Source of the DNA: Prevotella herbatica
GTDB taxonomy: Bacteria > Bacteroidota > Bacteroidia > Bacteroidales > Bacteroidaceae
DNA length: 64,000 nt
Assembly: GCF_017347605.1 (NCBI RefSeq)
Contig: NZ_AP024484.1
Location: 2,990,501 to 3,054,500 of the forward strand
Direction of reading: 5' to 3'
A model generated the notes under the pieces. The model saw only the letters and a list, made by a program, of their open reading frames with translations, ran no database searches and was not told where the DNA came from. The translations under genes were made by a program, and so were the position numbers. Within the stretch, counting starts at the first letter, position 1. Each line of letters begins with the position of its first letter. This document shows positions 9,375-18,765 of the stretch, piece by piece.

Positions 9375-9599
9375 TGTTAATATGTAAGCGATATTAACAT
9401 TGTTATGTAAATTTATTAACGTTGTAACGAAATTTAGGAAGTTACCATCATAAACTGCTATAACATTAAATGTTGTTCATTTTATCGGATATTTGGGTGC
9501 TTGCGATTGAAAGTTTCTTAAAATATACGTTTTTGGAAACTTTTTTAATATTATTTAGTTGCTGATGTTAGTTACTCTAAGCGATTTATTGTAATTTTG
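9375..9599 (+). promoter_or_regulatory. Upstream region of the bat operon: inverted repeat and -7 box
   Basis: The 340-nt gap before moxR contains a 9-bp inverted repeat (TGTTAATAT at 9375-9383 and its complement at 9391-9399, 7-nt loop), a possible operator. A -7 box TAATTTTG lies at 9592-9599, 37 nt before the start codon. No clear -33 element is seen at standard spacing. The linkage to regulation is inference. Confidence 0.45.
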
Positions 9600-9636
9600 T
9601 GGTCACTAATTTATAATCGGTTAAATACAAATAATT

Positions 9637-10632
9637 ATGGCTGAGACGATTGATATTCGTGAACTAAATATTATGATTGAGCAGCAGAGCGGTTTTATAA
9701 CTAATCTTGTTGCTGGTATGGATAAGGTTATCGTGGGTCAGAAACATCTTGTTGACTCACTTCTTATCTCACTTCTTAGTGATGGACATATTTTGTTGGA
9801 AGGTGTTCCTGGTTTGGCAAAGACTCTTGCTATAAAGACTCTTGCTCAGCTTATAGATGCCGATTTCAGTAGAATTCAGTTTACTCCTGATCTCCTTCCT
9901 GCTGATGTCATTGGTACACAAATATATTCACAGAAAGATGAAACTTTCCATGTAAAAAAAGGTCCTGTATTTGCTAATTTCATTCTTGCTGATGAGATTA
10001 ACCGTGCTCCAGCTAAGGTTCAGAGTGCTCTTCTTGAAGCAATGCAAGAGCATCAGGTCACTATTGGTGATCATACATTTGCTTTGCCAAAACCTTTCTT
10101 GGTTATGGCAACTCAAAACCCAATTGAACAAGAAGGCACATATCAGTTGCCTGAGGCTCAGATTGACCGTTTTATGCTAAAGGTAGTGATTGATTACCCT
10201 ACAATAGAAGAGGAAAAACTTATCATTCGTGAGAATATCAACGGAAGTCTTCCTACTGTTACAGCTGTAACTTCAGCAAAGGAAATAATGGCCGCTCGTG
10301 ATGTTGTCAACAAAGTTTATATTGATGAGAAAATAGCCCAATATATTGCTGATATCGTTTTTGCAAGTCGTTATCCTGAGCGTTATGGACTTTCTGAATT
10401 GAAGGGAATGATTACTTATGGAGGTTCTCCACGTGCAAGTATCAACTTAGCTAAGGCAAGTAGAGCTTATGCTTTTATAAAGCACCGCGGTTATGTTGTT
10501 CCTGAAGATGTACGTGCTGTTGTTCATGACGTTATGCGTCATCGCATTGGTCTTTCTTACGAAGCAGAGGCTAGTAATGTTTCTTCAGAGGAAATCGTAT
10601 CAAAGATTGTAAACAAGGTTGAAGTTCCATAA
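9637..10632 (+). CDS. MoxR-family AAA+ ATPase
   Basis: A 331-aa AAA+ ATPase of the MoxR family. Walker A is EGVPGLAKT (about residues 54-62), Walker B is FILADEINRAP, and sensor 1 is VMATQNPIEQEGTYQLPEAQ. MoxR ATPases act as chaperones for VWA-domain partners. It is the first gene of the run DUF58, membrane protein, BatA, BatB, BatC, BatD and BatE, the arrangement of the Bacteroides aerotolerance (bat) locus. It probably remodels the BatA/BatB VWA proteins. Confidence 0.93.
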   Translation: MAETIDIRELNIMIEQQSGFITNLVAGMDKVIVGQKHLVDSLLISLLSDGHILLEGVPGLAKTLAIKTLAQLIDADFSRIQFTPDLLPADVIGTQIYSQKDETFHVKKGPVFANFILADEINRAPAKVQSALLEAMQEHQVTIGDHTFALPKPFLVMATQNPIEQEGTYQLPEAQIDRFMLKVVIDYPTIEEEKLIIRENINGSLPTVTAVTSAKEIMAARDVVNKVYIDEKIAQYIADIVFASRYPERYGLSELKGMITYGGSPRASINLAKASRAYAFIKHRGYVVPEDVRAVVHDVMRHRIGLSYEAEASNVSSEEIVSKIVNKVEVP

Positions 10633-10678
10633 TTCGTACTTTGCAATCTAAAGAAAACAAGAACAAAGGATTAAGTTA

Positions 10679-11548
10679 ATGGAAACATCTGAAATCATAA
10701 AGAAAGTAAGGAAGGTAGAGATAAAAACTCGCGGACTGAGTCAAAACATCTTTGCTGGTCAGTATCATTCTGCCTTTAAAGGTAGAGGTATGGCTTTCAG
10801 CGAAGTGCGTGAGTATCAGTATGGCGATGATGTACGCGATATTGATTGGAATGTAACTGCCCGTTTTCATCATCCTTACGTCAAGGTGTTTGAGGAAGAA
10901 AGAGAGCTTACTGTCATGTTACTTGTTGACGTGAGCGGTTCACTTGACTTCGGTACTATTCACCAAACAAAACGTGACATGGTAACCGAGATTGCTGCAA
11001 CTCTGGCATTCAGTGCCATTCAGAATAATGATAAAATCGGTGTGATTTTCTTTTCTGATAAGATCGAAAAATATATCTTGCCAAAAAAGGGTAGAAAGCA
11101 CATCCTGTATATTATCAGAGAATTGTTGGATTTCAAACCGCAAAGCCGTCGCACAGATGTTGGTATGGCTGTTTCATATCTCACTAGAATGATGAAGAGA
11201 CGCTGCACCGCATTCCTACTAAGTGACTTCTATACACGTGATGATTTCTACAAAGAAATGCAGATCGCTAATTCAAAGCATGATATGATAGCCATTCAGG
11301 TATATGACCAGCGTGCCAAAATGTTGCCTGATATCGGACTAATGAAAGTTCGAGATGCAGAAACAGGACACGAAATGATTATAGACACGAGTTCAGCTAA
11401 ATTTCGTCATGCTCATACTGCCTATTGGTTGGAGCGTGAGGAAGATTTGCGTAGGCTCTTTGCTATGAGTAACGTAGACTGGACTTCTATTGCTACAAAT
11501 GAGGACTTTGCTAAAGCTCTCATGCTATTATTTAAGAAAAGAGCGTAA
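10679..11548 (+). CDS. DUF58 domain-containing protein of the bat operon
   Basis: A 289-aa cytoplasmic protein. The conserved DUF58 signature occurs near residues 37-60 (FKGRGMAFSEVREYQYGDDVRDIDWNVTA), followed by a VWA-like core beginning MLLVDVSGSLDFG. DUF58 proteins almost always neighbour MoxR ATPases. It starts 46 nt after moxR and its stop codon abuts the next start (TAAATG), so translation is likely coupled. The biochemical activity is unknown. Confidence 0.9.
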   Translation: METSEIIKKVRKVEIKTRGLSQNIFAGQYHSAFKGRGMAFSEVREYQYGDDVRDIDWNVTARFHHPYVKVFEEERELTVMLLVDVSGSLDFGTIHQTKRDMVTEIAATLAFSAIQNNDKIGVIFFSDKIEKYILPKKGRKHILYIIRELLDFKPQSRRTDVGMAVSYLTRMMKRRCTAFLLSDFYTRDDFYKEMQIANSKHDMIAIQVYDQRAKMLPDIGLMKVRDAETGHEMIIDTSSAKFRHAHTAYWLEREEDLRRLFAMSNVDWTSIATNEDFAKALMLLFKKRA

Positions 11549-12628
11549 ATGAGATATCTGAAAACCATAATATGTTTGATGTGTCTGTTGGGAATGACTT
11601 TCAGCGGGCATGCACAAACTGTTCAGGTGGAACAGAAAATAGATTCTGTTTCTATACTTATCGGACAGCAGGCTCACATGACTGTAACTGTTACAGCCCA
11701 GCATGGTGCTAAAATTGATTGGCAGAAATTCAAACCATCACAGTATATTACTCCAGGTGTTGAAGTTGTCAATTCTGTGAATGGCGAGACATCAGAAGTA
11801 GATGGAATGACAAAGGTGAGCAAGATTTATACTCTCACTAGTTTTGACGAAAGATTATATGCTATTCCTCCTGTAAAGGTGAGTGTAAACGGTAAGCCTT
11901 ATGTTGGAACTCAATTGGCTCTGAAAGTACTGACTGTTGATGTTGATACAGTGCATCCAAATCAATTTTTCCCACCAAAAGACGTTCAGAGTAATCCTTT
12001 CCAATGGGCGGATTTCAGTTTGGCTTTTTGGTTGAGCGTAGTATTGGTAATTCTTTGCTGCATAGTATATTATCTGTATAGTAGACTGAAAAGTAATAAG
12101 CCTGTTATAACAAGAATACGTATCGTAAAACATATACCTGCCCACAAGAAGGCTTTGAACGAAATCGATAAGATCAAGTCAGAACACATGCAGGTGTCTG
12201 AAAATCAAAAAGAATACTACACAAAGCTTACTGATACTGTTAGACAGTATATTCAGGAAAGATTTGGATTCAATGCAATGGAAATGACGAGTAACGAAAT
12301 CATTTACAGACTTCGTGAAAGTGGTGACCAAAAAAGTATTGATGAACTTCATGAGTTATTTGAAACTGCCGACTTGGTAAAATTCGCAAAGCATAGCGCG
12401 TTGATTAATGAGAATGATCTTAATCTTGTGAATGCTATTAATTTTATTGATGGCACGAAGACGGCTGCTGAAGAAACAGAAGAAAAAATTATACCACAAC
12501 TAAGTGATGACGAAGAGAAATCTAGAAAGAGTAGAACGACTATAAAGTCGCTTATTTCTGTTATTACTGTAGCTGTTGTTGTACTATTGGTATATATTAT
12601 ATATAGTGTATATCAGTTGTTAGGATAA
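11549..12628 (+). CDS. Bat-operon membrane protein with signal peptide and two TM segments
   Basis: A 359-aa protein: signal peptide ending near HAQ (residues 1-23), a periplasmic beta-rich domain (about 24-150), a membrane helix near 155-176, a cytoplasmic helical domain (about 190-315), and a C-terminal membrane helix (about 330-355). It corresponds to the conserved unnamed gene between DUF58 and batA in Bacteroides bat clusters. The N-terminal half resembles the BatD oxygen-tolerance fold only loosely. It probably bridges the periplasm and the MoxR/VWA machinery; function is inferred from context. Confidence 0.8.
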   Translation: MRYLKTIICLMCLLGMTFSGHAQTVQVEQKIDSVSILIGQQAHMTVTVTAQHGAKIDWQKFKPSQYITPGVEVVNSVNGETSEVDGMTKVSKIYTLTSFDERLYAIPPVKVSVNGKPYVGTQLALKVLTVDVDTVHPNQFFPPKDVQSNPFQWADFSLAFWLSVVLVILCCIVYYLYSRLKSNKPVITRIRIVKHIPAHKKALNEIDKIKSEHMQVSENQKEYYTKLTDTVRQYIQERFGFNAMEMTSNEIIYRLRESGDQKSIDELHELFETADLVKFAKHSALINENDLNLVNAINFIDGTKTAAEETEEKIIPQLSDDEEKSRKSRTTIKSLISVITVAVVVLLVYIIYSVYQLLG

Positions 12629-12632
12629 GATT

Positions 12633-13631
12633 ATGGAATTTGCAAGTAAAGAATACTTCATATTATTGATATTGCTTATACCGTATATATTATGGTATTT
12701 CCTATATCGAAAGAAAAGTGAACCGACAATGCAGTTGAGTGATACTTTTGCATATCGCTATGCACCAAAAAGTTGGCGCATGCGACTTGTAAACCTGCCC
12801 ATGGTGTTGCGTTGCATTGCTTTTACTCTTATTGTCATTGTTATGGCGCGTCCACAGACACATAATTCATGGGATAATAAGCAAGTTGACGGAATAGATA
12901 TTATGATGGCAATGGATGTTTCAACATCAATGCTTGCCGAAGACTTAAAACCAAACCGTCTTGAGGCTGCCAAAAATGTTGCGTCTGAATTTATCGCTGA
13001 CCGTCCAAACGACAATATCGGTCTGACTATATTTGCTGGTGAAGCATTTACTCAATGTCCAATGACAACAGATCATGCGTCACTTATTAATTTGTTGCAA
13101 AGTGTGAGGACTGATATTGCATCTCGTGGACTTATTTCTGACGGTACAGCTATTGGCATGGGATTGGCGAATGCTGTAAGCAGACTTAAAAATTCAAAGT
13201 CAAAAAGTAAAGTTGTAATTTTGCTTACCGACGGTAGTAATAATATGGGTGATATATCTCCTATGACAAGTGCACAGATTGCGCGTAGCCTTGGTATAAG
13301 AGTTTACACTATTGGTTTGGGTACAAATAAGGTAGCTCCTTATCCAATGCCTGTAGCAGGTGGTGTTCAATATGTGAATATTCCTGTAGAAATAGACACA
13401 AAGACGTTGAGTGATATTGCTGCTGTAACCGAAGGAAATTTTTATAGAGCAACAAATAATAGGGAATTAAAGCAAATATATAAGGATATAGACAAATTGG
13501 AAAAGACCAAGATGGATGTTAAGACATACTCAAAGCGTTATGAGGCTTATCAACCTTTTGCAATAGCTGCTTTGCTAGTCTTGCTTTTTGAATTGATATT
13601 GCGTACAACGGTATTACGTCGTATCCCGTAA
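12633..13631 (+). CDS. batA: BatA, VWA-domain membrane protein
   Basis: A 332-aa inner-membrane protein with two N-terminal helices (about 7-24 and 58-75), a von Willebrand factor A domain, and one C-terminal helix (about 308-328). The MIDAS motif DVSTS is at residues 92-96, followed by AEDLKPNRLEAAK, a Bat/YfbK-type hallmark, and the TDGSNN motif. In Bacteroides fragilis the bat genes contribute to aerotolerance. It is 4 nt after the preceding gene, 12 nt before batB, and paralogous to BatB. Confidence 0.93.
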   Translation: MEFASKEYFILLILLIPYILWYFLYRKKSEPTMQLSDTFAYRYAPKSWRMRLVNLPMVLRCIAFTLIVIVMARPQTHNSWDNKQVDGIDIMMAMDVSTSMLAEDLKPNRLEAAKNVASEFIADRPNDNIGLTIFAGEAFTQCPMTTDHASLINLLQSVRTDIASRGLISDGTAIGMGLANAVSRLKNSKSKSKVVILLTDGSNNMGDISPMTSAQIARSLGIRVYTIGLGTNKVAPYPMPVAGGVQYVNIPVEIDTKTLSDIAAVTEGNFYRATNNRELKQIYKDIDKLEKTKMDVKTYSKRYEAYQPFAIAALLVLLFELILRTTVLRRIP

Positions 13632-13643
13632 ATATATATAACT

Positions 13644-14669
13644 ATGTTAAGATTTCAAGATTCAATATATCTGTGGTTGCTGCTCATTTTGCCTGTAATG
13701 GCAATAGTGAGATTTGTAGTTTGGCGACAGCGTCGCAGCAAACTACGTAAGTTTGGTGACCCTGAATTGCTAAAACAACTCATGCCGGATGTTTCTAAAT
13801 ATCGTCCAACAGTGAAGTTTTGGCTACTGATGTCGGCAATAGCGATTCTTATTTGTATGATAGCTCGTCCGCAAATGGGCACAAAGGTGTCTCATGAGAA
13901 ACGAAATGGAATAGAGGCTATCATTGCTCTTGATATAAGTAATTCTATGATGGCAGAAGATGTAATGCCATCACGATTGGCAAAGAGTAAATTGCTAGTT
14001 GAGAATATGGTCGACCATTTTAATAATGATAAAGTGGGACTTGTTGTCTTTGCGGGTGATGCATTCGTTCAGTTGCCTATTACAAGTGATTATGTTTCGG
14101 CAAAAATGTTTTTGCAGAATATTGAACCGTCGCTCATTGCTACTCAAGGTACTGATATCGCAAGAGCTATTACTTTGTCTGAAAGCAGTTTCACTCAGCA
14201 GGATAAGGTTGGCAAAGCTATTATTGTAATAACTGATGGCGAAGATCATGAAGGTGGTGCTCTGGAAGCTGCTAAAGATGCTCGCAAAAAAGGTATTAAC
14301 GTATTCATACTAGGAGTTGGTGATCCAAAAGGGGCACCTATTCCTGACGGGAATGGTGGATATCTTAAAGACAATACCGGACAGACCGTTATGTCGGCTT
14401 TGAATGAGCAGATGTGTCAACAGATTGCTGAAGCGGGTAGCGGCACATATATTCATGTAGACAACACTAATGAAGCTCAAGAAAAACTTAATGACGAATT
14501 GACAAAATTGCAGAGTGGTGAGACCAACAGTGTGATTTTTAGTGAGTACAATGAACAGTTCCAGGCATTTGGACTGATACTTATATTTTTGCTTATTGCT
14601 GAAATTTGTGTATTGGAATCTAAGAATCCATTGGTTAAGAATGTCAGATTGTTTAAAAAGAAAAAATGA
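13644..14669 (+). CDS. batB: BatB, VWA-domain membrane protein
   Basis: A 341-aa paralogue of BatA with the same topology: N-terminal helices, a VWA domain with MIDAS DISNS (around residues 92-96) and AEDVMPSRLAKSK, ITDGEDHEGG further on, and a C-terminal helix. Its stop overlaps the batC start by 4 nt (ATGA). The BatA/BatB pair is thought to form a membrane complex with BatC and BatE TPR proteins; the partner assignment is from the family. Confidence 0.93.
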   Translation: MLRFQDSIYLWLLLILPVMAIVRFVVWRQRRSKLRKFGDPELLKQLMPDVSKYRPTVKFWLLMSAIAILICMIARPQMGTKVSHEKRNGIEAIIALDISNSMMAEDVMPSRLAKSKLLVENMVDHFNNDKVGLVVFAGDAFVQLPITSDYVSAKMFLQNIEPSLIATQGTDIARAITLSESSFTQQDKVGKAIIVITDGEDHEGGALEAAKDARKKGINVFILGVGDPKGAPIPDGNGGYLKDNTGQTVMSALNEQMCQQIAEAGSGTYIHVDNTNEAQEKLNDELTKLQSGETNSVIFSEYNEQFQAFGLILIFLLIAEICVLESKNPLVKNVRLFKKKK

Positions 14670-15373
14670 TGAGAGGTATTAAATACATATTCATTCTTTT
14701 GTCTATCTTTGTTTGTGCAGGTGCATTTGCTCAATCAGATAGGCAATATATCAGAAATGGCAATAAACTATTTCATCAGCAAAATTATGCAAAGGCTGAA
14801 GTGGAATATAGAAAGGCAATCTCAAAGAATCCGAATAATTCTCAAGCTATATATAATCTCGGTAATGCTTTGCTAATGCAGCAGAAGGACTCTGCCGCAA
14901 CATCTTTGTTTCAGAAATCAGGACGAATTGAAACTAGTAAGATAAGGAAGGCTATGAGCTATCATAATATCGGTGTAATTTGTCAGAAACATCAGATGTA
15001 TGGTGACGCAATTAATGCCTATAAAGAGGCTTTGAGAAACAATCCTAATGATAATCAGACGAGGTATAATCTTGCGTTATGCAAAAGACTGTTGAAAAAT
15101 CAACCAAAGGATAAGAACAAGCAGAATAATAAACAGAAGGACAAGAAAAATAAAGATAAAAATAAGAAAGATAAGGATAAAAATAAACAAAATAACAATA
15201 ACAAGGACAAAAATAAGCAGGACAAGAAGCAACAGCAGCCTGAAGACAGAATGAGTAAAGAGAATGCAGAGCAGTTACTTAATGCTGCACTGCAGGAAGA
15301 AAAGGCTACTCAGCAACGTATCAGCAAGGCTATGCAGCAAGCTGGAAGTAAAAAGTTGCAGAAAAATTGGTAA
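14666..15373 (+). CDS. batC: BatC, TPR protein
   Basis: A 235-aa exported protein with a signal peptide ending AFAQ (residue 23), about three TPR units between residues 25 and 145 (for example NYAKAEVEYRKAI and AINAYKEALRNNPND), and a low-complexity Lys/Asn/Gln/Asp-rich region (about 148-195). A short helical tail follows. TPR units suggest a protein scaffold for BatA/BatB. The low-complexity run may vary between strains. It overlaps batB and precedes batD by 24 nt. Confidence 0.9.
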   Translation: MMRGIKYIFILLSIFVCAGAFAQSDRQYIRNGNKLFHQQNYAKAEVEYRKAISKNPNNSQAIYNLGNALLMQQKDSAATSLFQKSGRIETSKIRKAMSYHNIGVICQKHQMYGDAINAYKEALRNNPNDNQTRYNLALCKRLLKNQPKDKNKQNNKQKDKKNKDKNKKDKDKNKQNNNNKDKNKQDKKQQQPEDRMSKENAEQLLNAALQEEKATQQRISKAMQQAGSKKLQKNW

Positions 15374-15397
15374 AATGATTATTTTATATTGACTTAT

Positions 15398-17239
15398 ATG
15401 TATAGATATATTCGTTATATTGTATTGATATTGGCTATAACTCTTTGTGATATAGGATGTTCTTATGCACAAAGCATTTCTGTACAAGCACCTTCTAAAG
15501 TGCCTGCAGGTGATAATTTTAGACTTTCTTATACCGTAAATACTCAAGACGTAGAAGATTTCCGTGCTGGCAATATTCCTTCAGGGATAGAAGTTATTGC
15601 TGGGCCTTATACATCTCAACAGTCTAGTTATCAGATGGTAAATGGACATACTAGTTCTTCTTCTTCGATTACGTTTACATATACATTATACGCAGTAAAA
15701 CATGGTACGTATAAAATTCCAGGTGCTCATGTTGTTGTGAATGGTAGAAGAATATCTTCACGTCCTGTAACTATAACGATTGTTGGCAATGCTGCTGCCG
15801 GAAGAGGTTCGCAGGGTGCTAACAATTATGATGACGATGGTGGTGCAGCTATGAAAGCTGCAGGTTCTCGTATTTCAGGTAATGACTTGTTTATCCGTGT
15901 GAGTGCTAATAAGCGTAATGTGCATGAACAGGAGCCTGTATTGCTTACATATAAGGTGTATACATTAGTTGAACTGACACAGTTGGAAGGTAAAATGCCT
16001 GATTTGACAGGTTTCCATACTCAGGAAGTACAGTTGCCTCAACAGAAGAGTTTTCATGTTGAACGTATAAACGGAAGAGCTTACAGATGTGTCACATGGA
16101 GTCAATATGTGATGTATCCACAGATGACAGGCAAACTGACAATTCCAAGTATAACATTCAAAGGAATTGTAGTTCAGCAGAATAGAAACGTTGACCCATT
16201 TGAGGCTTTCTTTAATGGTGGATCTGGATATGTTGAAGTTAAACGAGACATCAAAGCGCCTAGCCTTAGCATAATGGTTAGTCCTCTGCCTAAACGTCCT
16301 GTTGGTTTTTCTGGAGGTGTTGGTAAGTTTAATATATCAGCACAGCTTAACAAAAAGAGTATAAAGGCAGGCGAACCGCTTCAACTTCGTATTGTTGTTG
16401 GTGGAATGGGCAATTTGAAACTAATCAAGCAACCTGTTGTAAATTTCCCTAAGGACTTTGAAAAGTATGATGCTAAGGTTACAGATAAGACTAAACTTAC
16501 AGCTAATGGACTAGAAGGAAATATGGTTTATGACTTCCTTGCAGTTCCTCAGAATCAAGGACATTATACTATTCCAGCAACACAATTCACATATTATGAT
16601 ACTGGTAGTAACACTTATAAGACGATCAAAACTCAGGCATTTGATATAAATGTAGATAAGGGAGATGGCAAATCTGGCAGTGTTACAGACTATGCAGAAA
16701 AGGATAATGATATTCATCCATTAATGGAGGAAAATTCGAAGATTCATAATATTAATGAATTCTTTTTTGGTTCTGCTGAATATTGCGTAGTTTTATTCTT
16801 GCCATTAATCGTTTTCGTTGTATTGCTTATACTATTTAGAAAGCGTGCAATGGATTTGGCTGATGTTGTTAAGACTCGTGGTAAGAGGGCTAACAAGGTT
16901 GCTACAAAGCGACTTCGTAAAGCTAAAAAACTGATGCAAGCATCTAAGGCTAATGAATTCTATGATGAGGTGTTGCGCGCATTGTGGGGATATGTAGGTG
17001 ATAAACTAAATATGTCAGTAGAGAAGTTGTCACGTGAGAATATCTCCGATAATCTTAAAGGTAGTGATGTTGATGACAATACGATAGATAAATTTATCAA
17101 TGCTATTGATGAATGCGAATTTGAAAGGTATGCTCCAGGTGATGTAGCCGGCAATATGAGTCGTACTTTTGAATCGGCAATGTCTGCAATCATGGAGATT
17201 GAAAATGTCTTTAAAGGCAAGTCTAAAAGAAAACATTAA
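15398..17239 (+). CDS. batD: BatD, oxygen-tolerance protein
   Basis: A 613-aa BatD-family protein. A signal peptide (residues 1-25) is followed by repeated beta-sandwich domains (Ig-like; the oxygen-tolerance family begins SISVQAPSKVPAGDNFRLSY). One membrane helix lies near 460-480, with a basic cytoplasmic helical tail. The ATG at 15398 is preferred over the in-frame TTG at 15389, since the signal peptide then starts MYRYIRYIV. It sits between batC and batE as in Bacteroides. Role in aerotolerance and envelope homeostasis is from family knowledge. Confidence 0.9.
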   Translation: MYRYIRYIVLILAITLCDIGCSYAQSISVQAPSKVPAGDNFRLSYTVNTQDVEDFRAGNIPSGIEVIAGPYTSQQSSYQMVNGHTSSSSSITFTYTLYAVKHGTYKIPGAHVVVNGRRISSRPVTITIVGNAAAGRGSQGANNYDDDGGAAMKAAGSRISGNDLFIRVSANKRNVHEQEPVLLTYKVYTLVELTQLEGKMPDLTGFHTQEVQLPQQKSFHVERINGRAYRCVTWSQYVMYPQMTGKLTIPSITFKGIVVQQNRNVDPFEAFFNGGSGYVEVKRDIKAPSLSIMVSPLPKRPVGFSGGVGKFNISAQLNKKSIKAGEPLQLRIVVGGMGNLKLIKQPVVNFPKDFEKYDAKVTDKTKLTANGLEGNMVYDFLAVPQNQGHYTIPATQFTYYDTGSNTYKTIKTQAFDINVDKGDGKSGSVTDYAEKDNDIHPLMEENSKIHNINEFFFGSAEYCVVLFLPLIVFVVLLILFRKRAMDLADVVKTRGKRANKVATKRLRKAKKLMQASKANEFYDEVLRALWGYVGDKLNMSVEKLSRENISDNLKGSDVDDNTIDKFINAIDECEFERYAPGDVAGNMSRTFESAMSAIMEIENVFKGKSKRKH

Positions 17240-17251
17240 TGTGAATTGAAA

Positions 17252-18010
17252 ATGAAAAGACATATTTTACATATCATATTTTGCGTAGTTGCTTTTCTTG
17301 CTTTCAGCATGACTGTTGGTGCTGTGACAAAAGATATGGCTGATGCAGAGTATAAGAAAGCTAATTATCAGCAAGCTATAAAAGATTATGAAGAGTTGTT
17401 GAAACATGGAGTAAGTCCTGAACTCTATTATAATTTGGGTAATGCTTATTATAAGGTTGATAATATTACTCGTGCATTGCTTAATTATGAGCGTGCTTCA
17501 ATGCTTGATCCTGGTAACAAGGATATAAGATTCAATCTGCAATTTGTGCGAAACAAGACAATAGATAAGGCAGCTGACGATGACGAGATGTTTTTCGTTA
17601 CATGGTATAAGTCTGTTGTAAATTTTGAGAGTGTTGACGGATGGGCTAAAATAAGTGTTGTGTCGATAATTATGGCTTTGCTGTTATTATTGGTATATTT
17701 ATTCTGCGAAAAAGTCAGTCTCAGAAAAGTTGGTTTCTTTGGATCGCTTACTTTTATCGGCTGTTTTATTTTAAGCATATTATTTGCTTATCAGCAGAAA
17801 TATTTTTTTGAAAACCGTTGCGGGGCTATTGTTACATCTCCTGTTGTTAATGTGAAAAAGACGCCGTCAGCAGGAAGTGCTGATGAATTTATTATTCATG
17901 AAGGAACAAAAGTCTATATTACTGATCGTGGTATGAAAGGCTGGACAGGAATTAGGCTCCCTGATGGTCGTGAAGGTTGGATTCTTAAAGGCAAGATAGA
18001 AGAAATTTAG
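17252..18010 (+). CDS. batE: BatE, TPR and SH3-like protein
   Basis: A 252-aa protein: N-terminal signal or anchor, TPR units (about residues 28-100, with NYQQAIKDYEELL and LYYNLGNAYYK), two membrane helices (about 135-155 and 165-185), and a C-terminal SH3-like domain (VVNVKKTPSAGSADEFIIHEGTKV through REGWI). This is the standard BatE architecture. ATG 17252 is chosen over the in-frame TTG at 17246. It closes the bat gene set; the run continues co-directionally with a PAP2 gene 27 nt later. Confidence 0.9.
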   Translation: MKRHILHIIFCVVAFLAFSMTVGAVTKDMADAEYKKANYQQAIKDYEELLKHGVSPELYYNLGNAYYKVDNITRALLNYERASMLDPGNKDIRFNLQFVRNKTIDKAADDDEMFFVTWYKSVVNFESVDGWAKISVVSIIMALLLLLVYLFCEKVSLRKVGFFGSLTFIGCFILSILFAYQQKYFFENRCGAIVTSPVVNVKKTPSAGSADEFIIHEGTKVYITDRGMKGWTGIRLPDGREGWILKGKIEEI

Positions 18011-18037
18011 TATATTAACATATATAATTAAAAAGCT

Positions 18038-18736
18038 TTGGATGCTGTTAGCATTATAGAATTGGACAGAGAATTGCTTTCATTTTTTAATCAGAATGAC
18101 AATCTCTTTATCGATGGGGTCATAAAAACACTTACATCGGGGATTACGTGGATACCTCTGTATTTGGCGTTGTTTTATATCGTCGTGAAGAATAATGAGA
18201 CGATGGCTCAAATATTTTTTATTGTTGGTGGGGTACTACTGAGTGTTATGCTTGCTGGTGGTGTTGATGACTTAATAGTGAAACCACTTATTGCACGTCC
18301 CAGACCGGTAAATGATTTAGCTACAAAATATATTATCGATACCGTTTATGGAGTAAGCAGTGATCAGTTCAGCTTTTTCTCAGCTCATGCAGCAAATACA
18401 TTTGCAATAGCAACATTCATGGCTTTATTGGTGAGAAGTGGAATTCTTAATTTTGGATTATTTGCTTGGGCAGCAATAAATGCTTATACTAGATTATATT
18501 TAGGAATGCATTATCCGTCTGATGTAATTGTCGGCACTTTGTGGGGAATGATTTGTGGTGCCGTAGCATATTTCATGTATTCCTATTTATATTACAAGCG
18601 CAATCCTCACATTAATTACATATCTTCTCAATATACGTCAACAGGATATAGTTTTATTGATGTAGATATGGTAATAACAACACTTTCGCTTACTGTATTA
18701 TATGCCTTGATTTTGGCAACAGTAAATGTATTTTAG
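18038..18736 (+). CDS. PAP2-family membrane phosphatase
   Basis: A 232-aa membrane protein with about six helices and the three PAP2 motifs: KPLIARPRP, a SAHAAN variant of PSGH, and TRLYLGMHYPSDVIVG (catalytic His). The family includes undecaprenyl-diphosphate and lipid phosphatases; a role in recycling the lipid carrier is plausible. The start is TTG: an in-frame stop lies just upstream (18029-18031) and the next Met is at residue 55, beyond the first helix. So a non-ATG start is the only one that keeps the full domain. Confidence 0.85.
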   Translation: MDAVSIIELDRELLSFFNQNDNLFIDGVIKTLTSGITWIPLYLALFYIVVKNNETMAQIFFIVGGVLLSVMLAGGVDDLIVKPLIARPRPVNDLATKYIIDTVYGVSSDQFSFFSAHAANTFAIATFMALLVRSGILNFGLFAWAAINAYTRLYLGMHYPSDVIVGTLWGMICGAVAYFMYSYLYYKRNPHINYISSQYTSTGYSFIDVDMVITTLSLTVLYALILATVNVF

Positions 18737-18765
18737 AAACAACAATATTGAGAAATTAATTGATA

